Assembly (NCBI GenBank): GCA_036346275.1
Contig: CM070725.1
Coordinates: 40,424,104 to 40,488,103, forward strand
Direction of reading: 5' to 3'
Length of the DNA stretch: 64,000 nucleotides
Origin: Otatea glauca
Lineage: Eukaryota; Streptophyta; Magnoliopsida; Poales; Poaceae
The notes under the pieces were generated by a model, which saw only the letters and a program-made list of their open reading frames with translations, had not been told where the DNA came from and did no database searches. The translations under genes and the position numbers were made by a program. This document shows positions 10,541-23,224 of this stretch, piece after piece; positions within the stretch are counted from its first letter, which is position 1; the number at the start of each line of letters is the position of its first letter.

Positions 10541-11888
10541 AAAGGAAAAATATAGAAATTATCTTACTAATAAAAAGGAGAAAAATCTACATCACTTATT
10601 TCTGTGGTGCTAGATTATATTGGTGTAGATTAATAGGATACAGATATTACAATGGTTGCAATTATACAATACATAAACCTATAATTTTAGAGTAATGGTT
10701 CTATGCATCACACTTCAATACAAATTGCACAAACATTTAAGCAAACAAAAAGGTAAGTAATCATCATCTACCTTTCATTTATAATATAATATTTGTGTAA
10801 TTTTCAAATAGTAATGCATAAAAGCACCTCCCATACTTTTATTATAGGTATTAGACTTGTATAAAAAAATATAGTTGTATCTTTAAATATAAACATAAGC
10901 ACTTTAGTATCAAGCCACACAATTTAGCTTGTTCTAACAAGAAAAAACATCTAGCTCTTAATTTAGTGGACTCTAATTTTAAAGCCTTAGATTTGATAGT
11001 TGACTTAGTGATATAAAAATCTGTATAAAGATAAAAAAAAATTAGCGCTACCTATAGTTCAAAGGTGGTGTGTGCAAATTTATACAGGCCCCATCGCAAT
11101 CCTTTATTTCACATAGGGGGATATCTCAAAATAAATTGTGCTAATTACACATGAAACAAATATCACAGATTTATTTTGTTTGCGGAGCAGGAATCTTTTT
11201 GTTTTTTGAGATTGTGAGGTAGGAATTTCAATACTCAAAATTCGCAACAAAAAATTGTATACCACGCTACGCCGTTCAATTGAATGCATGGTTCAAAATC
11301 CGAGTGAATTTCGGAAAGTTTGGTCGAGATTTTCAATTTTGGACAGGGATGAGATTCCAAATCTCGGCTGAATAAAAAAATTTAAATTACTACAGTATTT
11401 TCAGAGATTTTTAATAAATTTCACCGAAATTTTGGTATTTTTGACCGGATTTCAACTTTAGAGGACCGGATTTGGGTTAATACCCCTTAAGAATGTTATC
11501 TTTTATGAAAATATTTGAAAAAACAAAATTTTTATATATTTTATAAAAATAACAGAACCGCTGCAAGATTTTTTAAAAAAAGCGCACAAGCTTGATCATG
11601 CTCTCAAAATTTTATGGTAGCATCTTTATAGTCTAAGATCATATAGAAAATTTTCTAAAATAATTTAACTTCATTTGTTATGGTTAAAAAATGAAAAACA
11701 GAAGGAACATAATGAGACAGTAATATTATCAGAATTTTATAAATTCACTCGAGTGTGATCATGATCCAAAAATTTTTATAAGAGATTAAGAATTGCATCA
11801 TAACCTTTCTCTAGAAGTTTAAAAAAAATTAAATTTTTTTGTTTCCTTAATAAAATCTATAGATGCAATACATTTAGCAGTGTAAAGC
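10541..11888. other. AT-rich intergenic, no gene recognised
   Basis: No reading frame with protein-like character and no terminal repeats found. From about 11290 the sequence takes on the 'gaaattt / aaatttc' character of the tandem array that follows. Confidence 0.4.
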
Positions 11889-12398
11889 TTTTATCAGCAC
11901 AGTAGCGCTGTCACAATTTTTGAATATTCCTCAGGTTTGATCATTATCTAAAAATTTTATGAGAACATTAGTGATACTTCAGGACCAGTCATAAATATTT
12001 TCAAAATTTCTAACGTTATTTGAACTATTTTTCATTCAGTTGAAATTTGCCGATCAGCCTTTTATGAGGACAGTAGCACTATTCGAATTTTTGAAGATTG
12101 CTCAGGATTTATAATCATTCGAAAATTTTATGAAAACATTATTGATGTGTTAGTACCATCAAAAAAATTTCAAAATTTATAACGGGGTTTTGACCATTTG
12201 TAATTCGGTTGAAATTTACCGGTCAGCCTTTTACTAGGATAAGAGCACTTTCAGAATTTTTGAAAATTCCTCAAGCTTGATCTTTATCTGAAATTTTTAT
12301 CGTAATATTAGTGATGTGTTAAGATCATTCACAAAAAATTTCAAGATTGGCTAACATCGTTTCAACTATTTTTCACTCAGTTGAATTTTGCCGAGATT
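11889..12398. repeat. 170 bp tandem repeat, three units
   Basis: The landmark ttttat(c/g)agcacagtagc-like word recurs at 11889, 12059 and 12229, an exact 170 bp spacing. Each unit continues through 'gaatttttgaa..ctcagg', 'aaaattttatg', 'attagtgatgtgtt' and 'cagttgaaatttgcc'. Units have diverged, so the array is old. The period is close to a nucleosome repeat, as in many plant satellites, but three units alone do not show a satellite. Confidence 0.75.
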
Positions 12399-13015
12399 TT
12401 GATTGAAATATCATAAATTTCATTTAAAAAATTCCGGAATTCAAATTTTCTTTTTGAATTTTGATCGGGTTTCGTCCGAAATTATAAGATTTCATCGAAA
12501 TTTCAGATTTCGTTCACCTTTGAGATGTGAACCGAAAATAAAATTTCAAACCCTGATTTCACGGGCCAATCGTACAACTAACCAAAGTCCGAGGAGGAGA
12601 ATGGTTCTGGTCACTCGTGCACGTACACATATGCCTCGATTTCCAACCATTGGAGCAACTGAGCAAGTGGTGGCGAAGCTCTTCACTAGTAAATATTCGC
12701 GGAATGCAAAGGATGCGCGCGGCTAGTCGAGCAACATTTTGGCCTTTCAAGCCTCGTTTCTGCTGCTACTACCTCTACTCCGAGTTGCTTTATTGCCAAT
12801 CATCAGATCGAATTGCAGCACGGAAGGGTTACCAGTATTTTATCCTATCGCAAAACACATTACAATACTTGCGTAATGGACCGTACAATGAGAAGGTTAG
12901 ATGGTACTTGTAGTTATCAATACCGTATGGTTTCACCGGTATAGTCGGTATATACCATTTCGACATCTAAACTAGTACAAATAACTCTATGTATTGTACC
13001 AGTCTCAATACCGGT
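12399..13015. other. Intergenic, no gene recognised
   Basis: Overlapping frames at 12403-12913 lack recognisable motifs. The DNA shifts from the AAATTT-rich array into a mixed region with 'accggtat' words that lead into the next tandem repeat. Confidence 0.35.
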
Positions 13016-13095
13016 CAATACGGGGCATACCGGCTTCGATATCAATCAATACCGGGTATACCGGCTTCGATATAATCAATACCGGGCATACTAGT
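13016..13095. repeat. 30 bp tandem repeat (caataccgggcataccggct...)
   Basis: Units start at 13016, 13047 and 13077. The third is partial, and a further 'caataccggt' word precedes the first. Adjacent DNA (12920-13010) carries related 'accggtat' words. Confidence 0.75.
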
Positions 13096-13735
13096 GGAAT
13101 TGATAATATGGTCTATTAATTTATATGTTATATTTGATAGTACTACAATGTATCTGGAGTAATATTGTAAGTGAATTTTTGGGTGTATATAATTAAATAT
13201 GTATATACTTATACATTTATATTATTATATTAAATTCGAAATGATATGTCAGTATGGATCGATGCCAAAATATATTATTCTATGAGTCAAACCGGTATAG
13301 TTTTTGGTATGATACTGACAAGTGTGAGCCGAATTCATCGTCAGCGTGACACTGGAAACTGAATCTAACTCGACGGGTGGATGTACGGGCATTACATCAG
13401 CAGATACATTTGGACCTGAGCAGAACAGCATTTTCTACATATTAGAGTATCAGAAGTTCTCCATTTCCACGCTTAATTCTGTTCAACAGCTGACAAAGAT
13501 AAATGCGACGCAGAACAGGGACAAATATATTAAGATATCGCCACTTGCACAAGCGCAAACTAAGATTTTGAATCACCAAAGTCGAGAACAGTTTAAGACT
13601 ACCAATCAGAAGGCTGGCCTGCAGTTCATATTCGAAGTGTCACATTTGGACAAGCAACTAGCCAGGAGGAGAATTATTAGTTGCAGCCTGTTGGACATAA
13701 GCCGAGAGGTTAATCATGTGAGAGGTGCTTTCATG

Positions 13736-13850
13736 TTTTTCTTTTTGATATTTGCACAAATATTAAAGTATGAATGAATGGTAGATAGTGATTATTTACC
13801 CCTTCGCTTGCTTCAAGATTTGTGCAACTTGTATTGGGAGGGAAAGCATT
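13736..13850 (+). repeat. Fragment shared with the element at 39158-39909
   Basis: The path 'gcacaaatattaaa..taaatgaatggtagat..attacttaccc..cttgcttcaagatttgtgca..ggaaag' matches 39672-39770 in order and spacing. Only this internal part is shared. The terminal repeats of the 39 kb copy are not seen here. Confidence 0.55.
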
Positions 13851-15240
13851 GCTAAATGTTTATGTTTTACATTTCTTTAATAAATATCATGTTATAAATC
13901 ATTAAGTATGTGATTTGATCGTGAAACTCTGTAACATATTTATGGTATTATTATAATTTATTCATTGTCATTTAATTGGTTGGAACATCGATTATTTTCT
14001 TTATAGAGACATGAATATGATTGGGTGATGAACATGCTTTGTGGATCATGGATATGAGATATAAACACAACTATATGAATAACGTGTCGGTGAACATGCT
14101 ATTGGATAGACTCATTATAAAACAACTCGTTGAGTATTACATTCGTGTCATCGGTTGGTTCCATACAATGTTTACGATTGATCCTTTGACTGGAGACATT
14201 AATGGATCCCAACATAAAGATCACATTCTTTGATATTATTAATTGTTATCCATAAGAGGATAATTATATTATTTACACTCAGAAATATGCCGAGACATGT
14301 GGAGGGATGCGAATAGTCAAGAAGGGATTCTATCCTCCTCGTTATACCAGAACAAAGATATCTTAAGGCCACTCGAAGAAGATAGACTAAAAAATGTGTA
14401 TAACTATGCCCGAGCAGGTTGAGGTATTAACCGCTTGATCTATTTAGTCAAGCTTTGGAGATTCGAGAAACAATGAATTAAACAGCACAATGATGACACA
14501 TATATCGTATTGGGTTTAATCTTGATATCTGAAAGTGGAAAAAGGATAGAACATATATTCATTAATGGCTTGTCAGATAAATAATATTCATGTGGTTTGG
14601 AAAGTCATAATGTTCTGCTAGCAGCCGCTTATGACTTGTGTGTTAAATGGTAATTCGATATACTGCCAACATTACAATGGGCTTAGGGGTCATACACAAG
14701 AATGAGTTAATAAATTTCGTAGATTATTATACATATAATTAATATATTAAAATTATTAAATACGGAATAAGTCCTAGTTTGATTTAGATTATTTGAATCT
14801 GAAATCGCAAGCTTATATGATTCCGATTAATGTAATATGAATTAAATAAAAAGTTAGTTCGAATAAGGATTTGAATTGATAAAGGTTATCTCGAATCCTA
14901 TTCAGTTACGAAACAGAAATATTTTGGATTTATCTCAAATTTTCTAACTTCTTGGTTATAAAAAAACTGTGTGGGGGATAACCAAAGTCGATGGAGTAAT
15001 TCTGGCGAGAACCAAGAGGGCCGTGTTGCGGGGGTTCTAGCAGACTAACACATGAGTCTTCTTTTTGTTCGTGTGAATACTCGTAGAACGAGGCTACTAC
15101 TGCTTTGACGTGCTGATGCGATCTGACACGCTCTTCTTCCGCTGCTGAAAAGTCGCATTGCGTGTCTAATATGTAGTTTTAGATCATATGCAACGAATTA
15201 TCTAGGTTCGTATAGATGAAAAATTTTAAAATTACTTCCT
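13851..15240. other. AT-rich, probably decayed repeats
   Basis: No coding region recognised. Near 14980-15210 the sequence changes to a more structured block (about 'gttctagcagactaacacatgag' onward) that resembles LTR or TRIM DNA, but I found no termini. Confidence 0.3.
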
Positions 15241-17378
15241 GTTTGCTGCCCTAATTTCCTAACACAGCCATCACATGTCAGTTCTCACACAGTGAAGTAG
15301 GAATTCGAAGCATTTGGAACAAACAATTGGCAACAACGAAGGCTTGCATGACTTTGCACGAAGCATAGTGGCATCGCATGGCATCTGAAGGATGGATGCG
15401 GCGGCTGGTTGTGGAGCCTCCAGCCCTTTCAGGCCTTCTTTTCGGTGAACTGGCAAAGCAGCTAATCCAAAAAGGAGCTCTAAATGTGCACGGACAGATT
15501 GAACCCAAGCATGATATTTACATGACAAAATAATTAGCTCACAAATATCATCCCAAAGCAGCTTAATCAATAGGAGCTCTATGACAAATGCGGATAGTGT
15601 TCGATACAAGTTTTGTCTTCAATCATGCGTCACTTTGGAAATAAATAAAAGGTCATGATCCCATTAGTTTGTCTACACCTAATTCTAAGGGTAGTTTTAC
15701 TTCTTTTGCAATATTTTTGTAATAGTCCCGTTTCTGTCAGCAAATATCTAAGATGGAAAAAACAATAGTTCCTATCATGGAAGACCGTACAAGAAAAACT
15801 AGGTGCGCATCAGCAAAAGTTTCAAAACGAAAAAACAATGAACTGCAGGGACCGTACGAACAGAAGTCAGATCAGCGAAAGTTTCAAAACGAGAAACATC
15901 AGTTAGGTGGCATCATATCGTCACTGATGACTGATGTGTGTATATTCTGCATAATGTCTGAATGTGCTATTTTAGAAGAGTCTGACAAGTATGCCTTGCC
16001 AGTTCAACTAAGAAGTAACCTGTATCATGTCATTAGGGATATGTACAAACAAGAGAACTTTAACTTTCCAAGGATTTGCCAGTACATACATTAGCACTTT
16101 AGAATTTGCCACTTCATGTCTCATTGGCACTTTAGAATTCCGTAAAAGTCAAATTTACATACCAAAGTACATCTTACAAGCAAGTTAAACCATGTGCAAC
16201 AACTGAAAGATGCCTTAAGAATTAAAATTATACCATTGACTCGGAGCACTTAATTCATCATGGCATACAACTTCACAATAGAAAAAACCTCTCCTGATCT
16301 GATTTTTAGGTTCTGACTTTTACTTCTAGAGTCTGAACCCCCCTCGAAAAACAATGAACAATAGTGTTCGTCCACACAATTTTAGAACTTGTCAATTCCA
16401 TGTTTGACAGGAACTTACAATAAAAGAGAGGGGTAATATTCCACTGCGACTGTAGACGATGTACATCAGTACATATCTCTATTATGAACACAAATGACAT
16501 AGTCTTACGCCTGTAAACACCAATAAACTAAAAGCACGGATCTGGAAGAAATACATAACCCATGAATTCAAATTCATTTCCTGATCTGAATGACATGTCA
16601 AAAAATTACAAATGTATTATGCAACTCTAGTTTTTTTTTTAAATCAAGAACTACAACTTCACACTAAGTAAAAAAACAAAATCTAGTTATAGATAAAATA
16701 CTCTGTTCGGACAAAGGGGACAATCGATTATTTTCTCTTTTCTTTTCTTAGCTTTCCGCACTTTTGATCCTACCCACTACCGAGGGAGGAGGTTAGCATC
16801 AACAGTTTCTTTTCTCTTTTTTTTTGGGTGGTGGTGGTGGGTGGGTGGCGGGGGGGATCTACACTCGACAAAGACGACAAACAACATATGATCTGAATCT
16901 TGGCTCCATGACAAGAGAACCTGAACCAAGAAAGCGAAAGAACAATTGGCTGACGTCTACGTCCATATTGAGACGAAACTATATAGGCTAGGCTACAGTT
17001 GGATACGCAAGGCCGAGACAATTTGCGTCGTGTATGCCGTTCACAGATAATCGGCACCATCGCCCTGCAGCACGGCAGCTAAAGTCAATGAAAAAGATAG
17101 CACAGCTAAAATCAAATTTGCAGTGGTTACATATATGGGAGTTAGATATTTTGCAGGAGGCAATACAATTCCTATCACAATAGTGGAATATTCTAAGTTC
17201 CAACGGCAGGGTACTAAGTATTTCAGCACAATATGTGAACTGCCTAAATATGGTGGTAGTACATGTACACAGCATTTTCACTGTCTGCGAAGCTCCTTCC
17301 TTCGCTTGCGTCGCTTTCGAGAGTACACGCGCGTACAGCCGTTAACCAATGCAGTTCACACAGAAATCCAGCAACATT
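15241..17378. other. Intergenic or 3'-UTR-like DNA
   Basis: No convincing coding frame. If the candidate exon at 17379-17523 is real, the DNA to its left would be its 3' untranslated region on the - strand. A GGT/GGGT microsatellite lies at about 16827-16858. Confidence 0.3.
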
Positions 17379-17523
17379 TTAACCTTTTGATCCCATGGGC
17401 TGCCGCTGAACCGCGGCTGGTACCGGTGGACCTGTAGCAGCTTTGCCAGCATCCGGGGGAGGTGCTAGCTCGCCGGCCGCACGCTGATTTGCACGGCGCA
17501 CGGAGAAAATACTCAAAAGAAGC
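17379..17523 (-). CDS. Possible terminal exon of an unidentified - strand gene
   Basis: Reading the - strand, an acceptor-like 'cctaatttccag' is followed by a GC-rich open stretch of 47 codons ending in TAA at 17381-17379. It reads ..LLLSIFSVRRANQRAAG.., then a Pro/Ala-rich tail, then ..QRQPMGSKG. Codon use is GC3-rich like the NIA exons, unlike the flanks. I did not find a matching upstream exon, and I do not recognise the protein. It may be the tail of a real gene whose other exons I missed, or a captured fragment. The reading frame itself is directly seen; the splice site is inferred. Confidence 0.22.
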
Positions 17524-18839
17524 CTGGAAATTAGGAAAGGATCCCCTGCAGTCGGGAACGTAAACTTAAGCGGTTTCCATTTCCAACCGTTTGGATCCTC
17601 CGATTAAGACCACAACAGTTTGAGTCATTTAACAATGCTTAAAAACAGTATTTTCTATAGTAAAAGAAAATCGGTACAGTATTTTTGAATAGTATTCACG
17701 AAAGATCTGAACTCGTTTTTTAATCCAACGATTCAGATACAACTGTTCAAATTGTAGTCTCATGAGAAGTGCACGGGATCTCCATTGTGGAAATTAATTT
17801 GCTGGCCTGCCCGCGCTCGCGCCCCTTGGCTCTCGGCAGGAGGCAGGGCCGTGCGCGCATAACGCGCGCGTCCGCGCGGGAGAGGCCGCGACGCCATGGG
17901 CTGGCTGCCACGGTGCGCACCACTTGGCCATTGAGCACCCCATGCGCCAACCTCGCCGCGCGCGCGAGAGCAGCCACCCCGGCCGACCGTGCCGGCCCCT
18001 TCCACGCCTCGCTTTGCAGAGCTAGTAGCGAATAGTTATTTGCTTTGCATTGCATCAGAAGCTGCTGCGGCCACTTCGACCGGCCTGTGGATTATTAGTT
18101 TGTAAAAAGTAAATCAAACGACTCCATAACTACCCATGACTTGCTGTCGGAGTTGCAAACTTGATCGCAATACATATAGTAGTAGTAGCGTTCCAAGGAC
18201 CCCCTTTTAGGGCTTGGCACTGCTACCCCGCTGTATTGTTGTCATTTCGAAGCTAGTGGTTTTGGAGTGATTTGTCAGCGACTTTTCGCGCTTTCTTCAG
18301 TGACCGAGTTGATCCGACTGGGGGAGGTTGATTGGTTGCTAAGTTGGAGACCAGCTGTGCCCTGATGGCCTGATTGGAAGATATTCAGATACTCTGATAA
18401 GATTCAGTAATCCTAACCCATGACATGTTTTACGAATTACAGAACGCATCAAAAGTCAATGATTAGCAACTTTACACATTGGTTGCACTCCCAATGAGAC
18501 GTTATTACTAATTAATATCTATGTTACACTCATGAACCTTCTTATGCGAGCAGCTCTCCAAATTGGATCAAAACTAAGATACCGCACAAACGTGTACGAT
18601 CTCATAAACGAAGAATATGAATCTCATAGAGAGAATCAAAATAATGGTGTTGAAGCAACCACGACAAAAGAGAGAAGATTTGGTGAAAACGACCGCAAAT
18701 TTTTGAAGCACGACATCAAAAGAGTACAAGAGATTGTTGCTCTCTCACAACATATTGAAGTTGAGGGTGATATGAATTCGTTTCCTACTCCGTCTCAAAT
18801 CTACTACTATACAAAATCTGCTATGTATCACTATAAATA
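17524..18839. other. Intergenic with a GC-rich island at about 17790-18010
   Basis: The island is open in several frames on both strands (for example 17747-18055 on - and 17769-18035 on +), as expected of GC-rich DNA, with no recognisable domain. It could be a captured gene piece. The rest is AT-rich with an open frame at 18532-18879 that runs into the Copia remnant and has no family resemblance. Confidence 0.3.
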
Positions 18840-19260
18840 TGTCCTTGTAATCCATATGAAAAGCAAAAGCTTATTGTAAAAATATCCTCACATAGTGATA
18901 TTGCATCCGTGTTCCCGTGGTTTTTCCTATAAGGGTTTTCTACGTAAAATCTCTATCTCTCGTTTCTTTGATCCTATATTTTTATCGTATATTTTACAAC
19001 AAGTCGTATTAGAGCTTAGGGTTCCGCTAACTCCTGAGGGCGACACCAGCGTGGCAATAGGTGGCACTGGCACGGCAACAACATCCAGGGTGGCGTCTGT
19101 ACAACAGTTGTGGGACATCCGGAAAATTCCATGTGACAAATCTGCTATGCATGTCCGCATTTTTTTTTCTCGGTGGCACTGTTCCAACCGGCGAATCGAC
19201 GTGTTTATCTAGTCGAATCCAATGCAGAGCTGGCGTTTTTTTTTCTTTTATGAAGTCCTG
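18840..19260 (+). mobile_element. Copia LTR end and leader, remnant
   Basis: The sequence ending 'tattttacaaca' at 19001 is followed by gtcgtattagagcttagg. This matches the grass Copia primer-binding site consensus TGGTATCAGAGC (initiator Met tRNA) with the usual AGCTTAGG continuation. A GC-rich leader follows to about 19120. The 5' end of the LTR was not found and the rest of the element is missing. Confidence 0.5.
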
Positions 19261-19429
19261 GAATCCTATGGAGCCCAACTAATCTTGTCAAGACTGTTTG
19301 TGAGAGATTATGTGATGGTCTATTCATATTTGTGATGAATAATTGATTGTATTTGAGCTCGTGGTGCTCAGATTTGAGTTTAAAATAAGCTTATTTTGAT
19401 TTTGAGTAATTTGAGTTGAGTGGTCATAG

Positions 19430-19950
19430 AGCTCCAGAGTAATCTTGGCCATGCTCAGAGTGGTCTTGGCCTTCCCTAAAGTGGTCGCGACCTTTCTAAC
19501 CTCTAAAGTGATCGTTCTAGAGTGGTCACGATCATCAGGGTGGTCGTTACCTTTGTGACCTCTATAGTGGTCGAGACCATTAGGGTGGTCATTTCTAAAG
19601 TAGTTGTGACCTCTTGAGGACTAGTCCTGACCTCCATGGGAGTGATCTTTAGAGGTTATGACCTCTTGAGGAGTGATCCTGACCTCTATGGGAGTGATTT
19701 TGACCTCTATATGAGTGGTACAGACCTCTATATGAGTGGTACAGACCTCTTGGAAAGTGGTCATGACCTCTATGGGAGTGGTCTGGTCATGGCCTCTTGA
19801 GGAGTGGTCATAGCCTCTTAGGGAGTGGTCATAGCCAAGAATGGCTAAGTGGTCATAGCCTAGGGAGGTCATGACTTGAAGAGAGATCATGACTTCAAGA
19901 GTGGTCATGACACCAATGAGAGGTCATGACTTGAAAAGTGGTCATGAATT
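19430..19950. repeat. GGTCATGACC-type palindrome array inside LTR 1
   Basis: Dozens of degenerate 'agtggtcatgacctct' units occur. The core GGTCATGACC is a perfect 10 bp palindrome (for example 19759-19768). A parallel array occupies 23225-23720 in the second LTR. Unit number and order differ between the two LTRs, so the array has changed since insertion. Confidence 0.75.
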
Positions 19951-20426
19951 AAAGTGGTCACAGGCTAATTGATCCAAGGTGGGATCTTTTTATGTTTGAC
20001 CAGTCACCTATATGTGCGAGATTATTGTGTATGTATTTTGTGACCAATGCTATTTAATGTGTTTCTTGTTTGAGATGGTTGCAGGACTTCGGTGCTAGGT
20101 CACAGTGAGGCGGAGGAGACCGGGACTAGGCTAGGAAAGTTGAAGTCCAGATGGTCAAAGAGACGCCAGAAGATGACTAAGGCTAGGGAGTTACTGCAAG
20201 CCTGGATGACAAGTTGGATAGATGAGATGCTAACTTAAGCCCTACTCAAGCGAAGGAGGAACGTTGGATCAAGGTTCGCGGGTAAAGTAATGTTTAAGTT
20301 GGTATGGTCAAAACGTGTTATGTTGTTGGGTTTCGGATTAGCCTATAAATATATGAGGGAGTGAATCTCAACCCTTGATAAGGTTTCTTGAGGGTCATCT
20401 AAAGGTGAAGATTGCTCCCAGTGTGC

Positions 20427-20434
20427 TATAAATA
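20427..20434 (+). promoter_or_regulatory. TATA box of Copia LTR 1
   Basis: TATAAATA in the context gtgctataaatagagggg, conserved at 24195-24202 in the second LTR, about 1.1 kb from each LTR start. Confidence 0.65.
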
Positions 20435-21337
20435 GAGGGGTGAGGGATGTCTCCACATCAATCTTGTCTGAACAAGTTTGAGAGAAGTTTTAGAGAAAGG
20501 TTCTTTGATTTCTTTATGCTCCTTTGAGTTTTGCCCACCTGAAAGTGTCGCTTTGTAACCATCCCTTTCTAAGAAATACAAGATTCAAGTTCATCTGTTC
20601 TAAAATTTATTTCTTGCAAATTTGCTTGGTTCTTTTATGCAACTTGAGCTCTATTTCACTCCTTTATTATTGCTCAAGTGTTGGTCTCCATCCTAGTTGA
20701 GATTTTTTGTCTCTTTGGTTTCTTTCTTTCTTGATCTTGTGTTGCAAGAATGAATAATTGATGGATGAATCTTTTGTAGATCATATCCTAATTATCTAGA
20801 AAATTTTTAACAAGATCTCCAAAGTTCTTCTCAAGAAACAAATTCTTGGCTTAAAAAGGAAGGATTTGTGGTGAGATCTGGTTCTTGCACGTTTAAGGGG
20901 TGTCTCTTTGGTGTTCTTGCTTGTTGTGATATGTGGGAGATCATCTTGATCATTAAATTTCCACAAGCAAGCTCAGAGTGAAGTTTGTGAGTTTTTTCTT
21001 ATCTTAGGTGCACTCTTCCTTCAAACTAAAGAAGGTCGGAACTTTGACACCAAGCCTTGTGATTGAAGGTTGGAGTTCCTGACATCCATAGGAAGGTGCA
21101 TACAAAGTTTCAAGGGATTTAGATGAGCCGATCAAAAGTATCTTGATTCTTATTTCTAAAATGGTACCGAATTTACTATTCACCCTGATTTTACTGTTCG
21201 CCCGAGAGTACGGAACATTTGCCTAGTTCTGGCCTAGCTGAGTCTTTTTATTGGCCCTTTTAGTGGCTTGAATTTTTCAGGAAAAAATTCATTTTGCTCC
21301 TATTCAAACCCCTCTAGTCGCCATTTTTAGTCCTTCA

Positions 21338-21352
21338 ATTGGTACCAGAGTC
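21338..21352 (+). promoter_or_regulatory. Primer-binding site of Copia element A
   Basis: ATTGGTACCAGAGTC follows the LTR end at once and matches the usual TTGGTATCAGAGC primer-binding site for initiator methionine tRNA with few changes. Confidence 0.7.
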
Positions 21353-21394
21353 GGTTTTGTTCTTTCTAGATCTTGACCGATCTCAAGAGCCACG

Positions 21395-22801
21395 GCGACG
21401 AACAAGTATTTCACCAATCCTCCTATATTTTTTGGGGTAGACTATCTCTTTTGGAAATCTTGGATGGAATCATACATCACTGCCCAAGGCTTAATGATGT
21501 GGCAGAAGGTGAAGCTCCCGTATGATGTTCCTGCCGATGAGAACTTCAATATCGGGAATATGGATAATGTTGAGGCAAATGCTAAGTCTAGGAACATCCT
21601 AATACAAGGGCTTAGCCGTAGTGAGTATAATAGAATCTCCTATCTACGATCTGCCCACCAAATTTAGGTAACCCTCGATGCTTATCATAGGGCACCACCC
21701 AAATCAAGAAGGTGAGGTAAGATTAGTACAAGCGTGACTACAACAAGTTTGAGCATCATACGGAAGAATCTTTAGATGAGTGCTTTGGGAGTTTTATGAA
21801 TATTTTGAGTGATTTCCGAGCTGTTGGTACAATATACCCTCACTCGAAGAGTGCTCGATATTTTCTCATGGCACTCGATCTTCGTGTTTGGGAGATGAAG
21901 GTGACCTCTATCAAGGATACACAGATCTATCGACTCTGACTCTTGATGGACTTTACTCAACTCAAGACTCATGAGATTGATGTTGTCTCTCGCAAGACGA
22001 AGTCATAGTCGATGACATTGGTCACTGATCCCAACACGTCTGAGATGTCTTCTAGTGGCTTCTCCCTCTTTGCTCTATGTGAGATGAGCGATGAGTAGCT
22101 GGAGAGGTTTCCAGAAAGTGCTCTTACCCTTTTGGCTAGAAAATTCTCTCATGCCTACAAGAGGGTTAGAGAAAAGAAGAGAGAAAGAACGATCACCTTC
22201 ATGCCCACAAGAGGGGAACATGGATAGAATCTATGATGAGCTTAGGAACAAGCTAGAGCTTAGAAATACCGAGTGTGTTTCCTATGAGGCCCTCCAGATT
22301 GAGGCAGCCGTACATAAAGAGAGATATGCATGTGCTGTTTATTCTTCCTTTTCTAGCTCTTTGTCTTCACCCCTATTCTTCATGTGCCTCTCTCTTTCAG
22401 GAGTGAGTACCTCATGAGCACTCTTGAGAAGTTTATTGGAGGCAAGAAGAAGCTCAATCTCATCCTAAACCAATATAAGATTAGTAATTCAATCAGGGTC
22501 TAAGATTTGACTACTTGGAGCACGTTCAGGCACATTCTTCCACCATTGTATGTGCCTCCAAGAGTGAAGAGATTGTGGTTGCTCCTAAGTCTAGCACCAT
22601 ACTATTTATCCCAGCCAGTGTAGTCCATGGGATCTCTGGTGAGAAGGTTGTCCCTCTTGTTGCTTCAGCCTGTAGCAAGACGGAGTACTCATGCACCTTC
22701 TGTCAGAAGGATGGAAATTTAGCTAACTTCGGTTTCAGACGTGCCAAGATAGCACATCGAGAGCGTGTTCATGCTCTTAAGGGCATTCAGGATTATCCCT
22801 A
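21395..22801 (+). pseudogene. Copia gag (UBN2 type), degenerate
   Basis: Open pieces read as a plant Copia gag. ..FFGVDYLFWKSWMESYI.. (21464 on) is the N-terminal block. This is followed by ..SYLRSAHQI then a stop at 21665-21667, an out-of-frame UBN2 region to about 22100, and a C-terminal zinc knuckle with ..CTFCQKDGNLANFGFRR.. at about 22690-22745. In the family the knuckle is CxxCxxxGHxxxxC, and here the His and last Cys positions read Asn and Gly. Stops and frameshifts make it non-functional. No protease, integrase or reverse transcriptase follows before the next LTR at 23106. Confidence 0.75.
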
Positions 22802-23224
22802 GACTCTGAGTGCTCCTAAGGCACCTATGACTCCTAGATAAACTATAGTATTTTGTAGTTGGACAGTGTCCAGGACTTGATTTTCAGGTTGTTCGTTCTG
22901 TTTTTGTTCCTAGAGCTGTTCATGGTCAGTCCTTCTGTCGTCCTCTTGATATTCCTCATTCTTTCCATTGAGGTGGATATTAGTAGTGTGAGGTTTTTGC
23001 TAGTAGGAGGTTTTGGCAGCGTTTCTGGGATGGTTTAGCCTTTGCATATCGATGGATCAACACAGCTCCTTCTCCTAGACTTTCTATAGGTCTCGTTTCT
23101 AGATTTGTGAGAGACCATGTGGTGGTCTACCTATATTTGTGATGAGTAATTGACTGTGTTTGAGCATGTGGTGCTCAGGTTTGAGTTTGAAGTAAGCTTG
23201 CTTTGGTTTTGAACAATTTGAGTT

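Larger units (their letters stand above)
19299..21337 (+). mobile_element. Copia element A, first LTR (2039 bp)
   Basis: It starts TGTGAGAGA and ends in ..agtccttca, directly before a primer-binding site. The same start recurs at 23106 and the same body in the LTRs at 23106-25077, 25078-27173 (inverted) and 36149-38284. A TATA box TATAAATA lies at 20427-20434 within 'gtgctataaatagagggg', the expected LTR promoter, also present in the second LTR. The long U3 region carries the palindromic array at 19430-19950. Confidence 0.85.

Noticed and set aside
13346..13777. 143-codon open frame as a gene
   Set aside because: No domain, no splice context, and its 3' part overlaps a repeat shared with 39672-39770.
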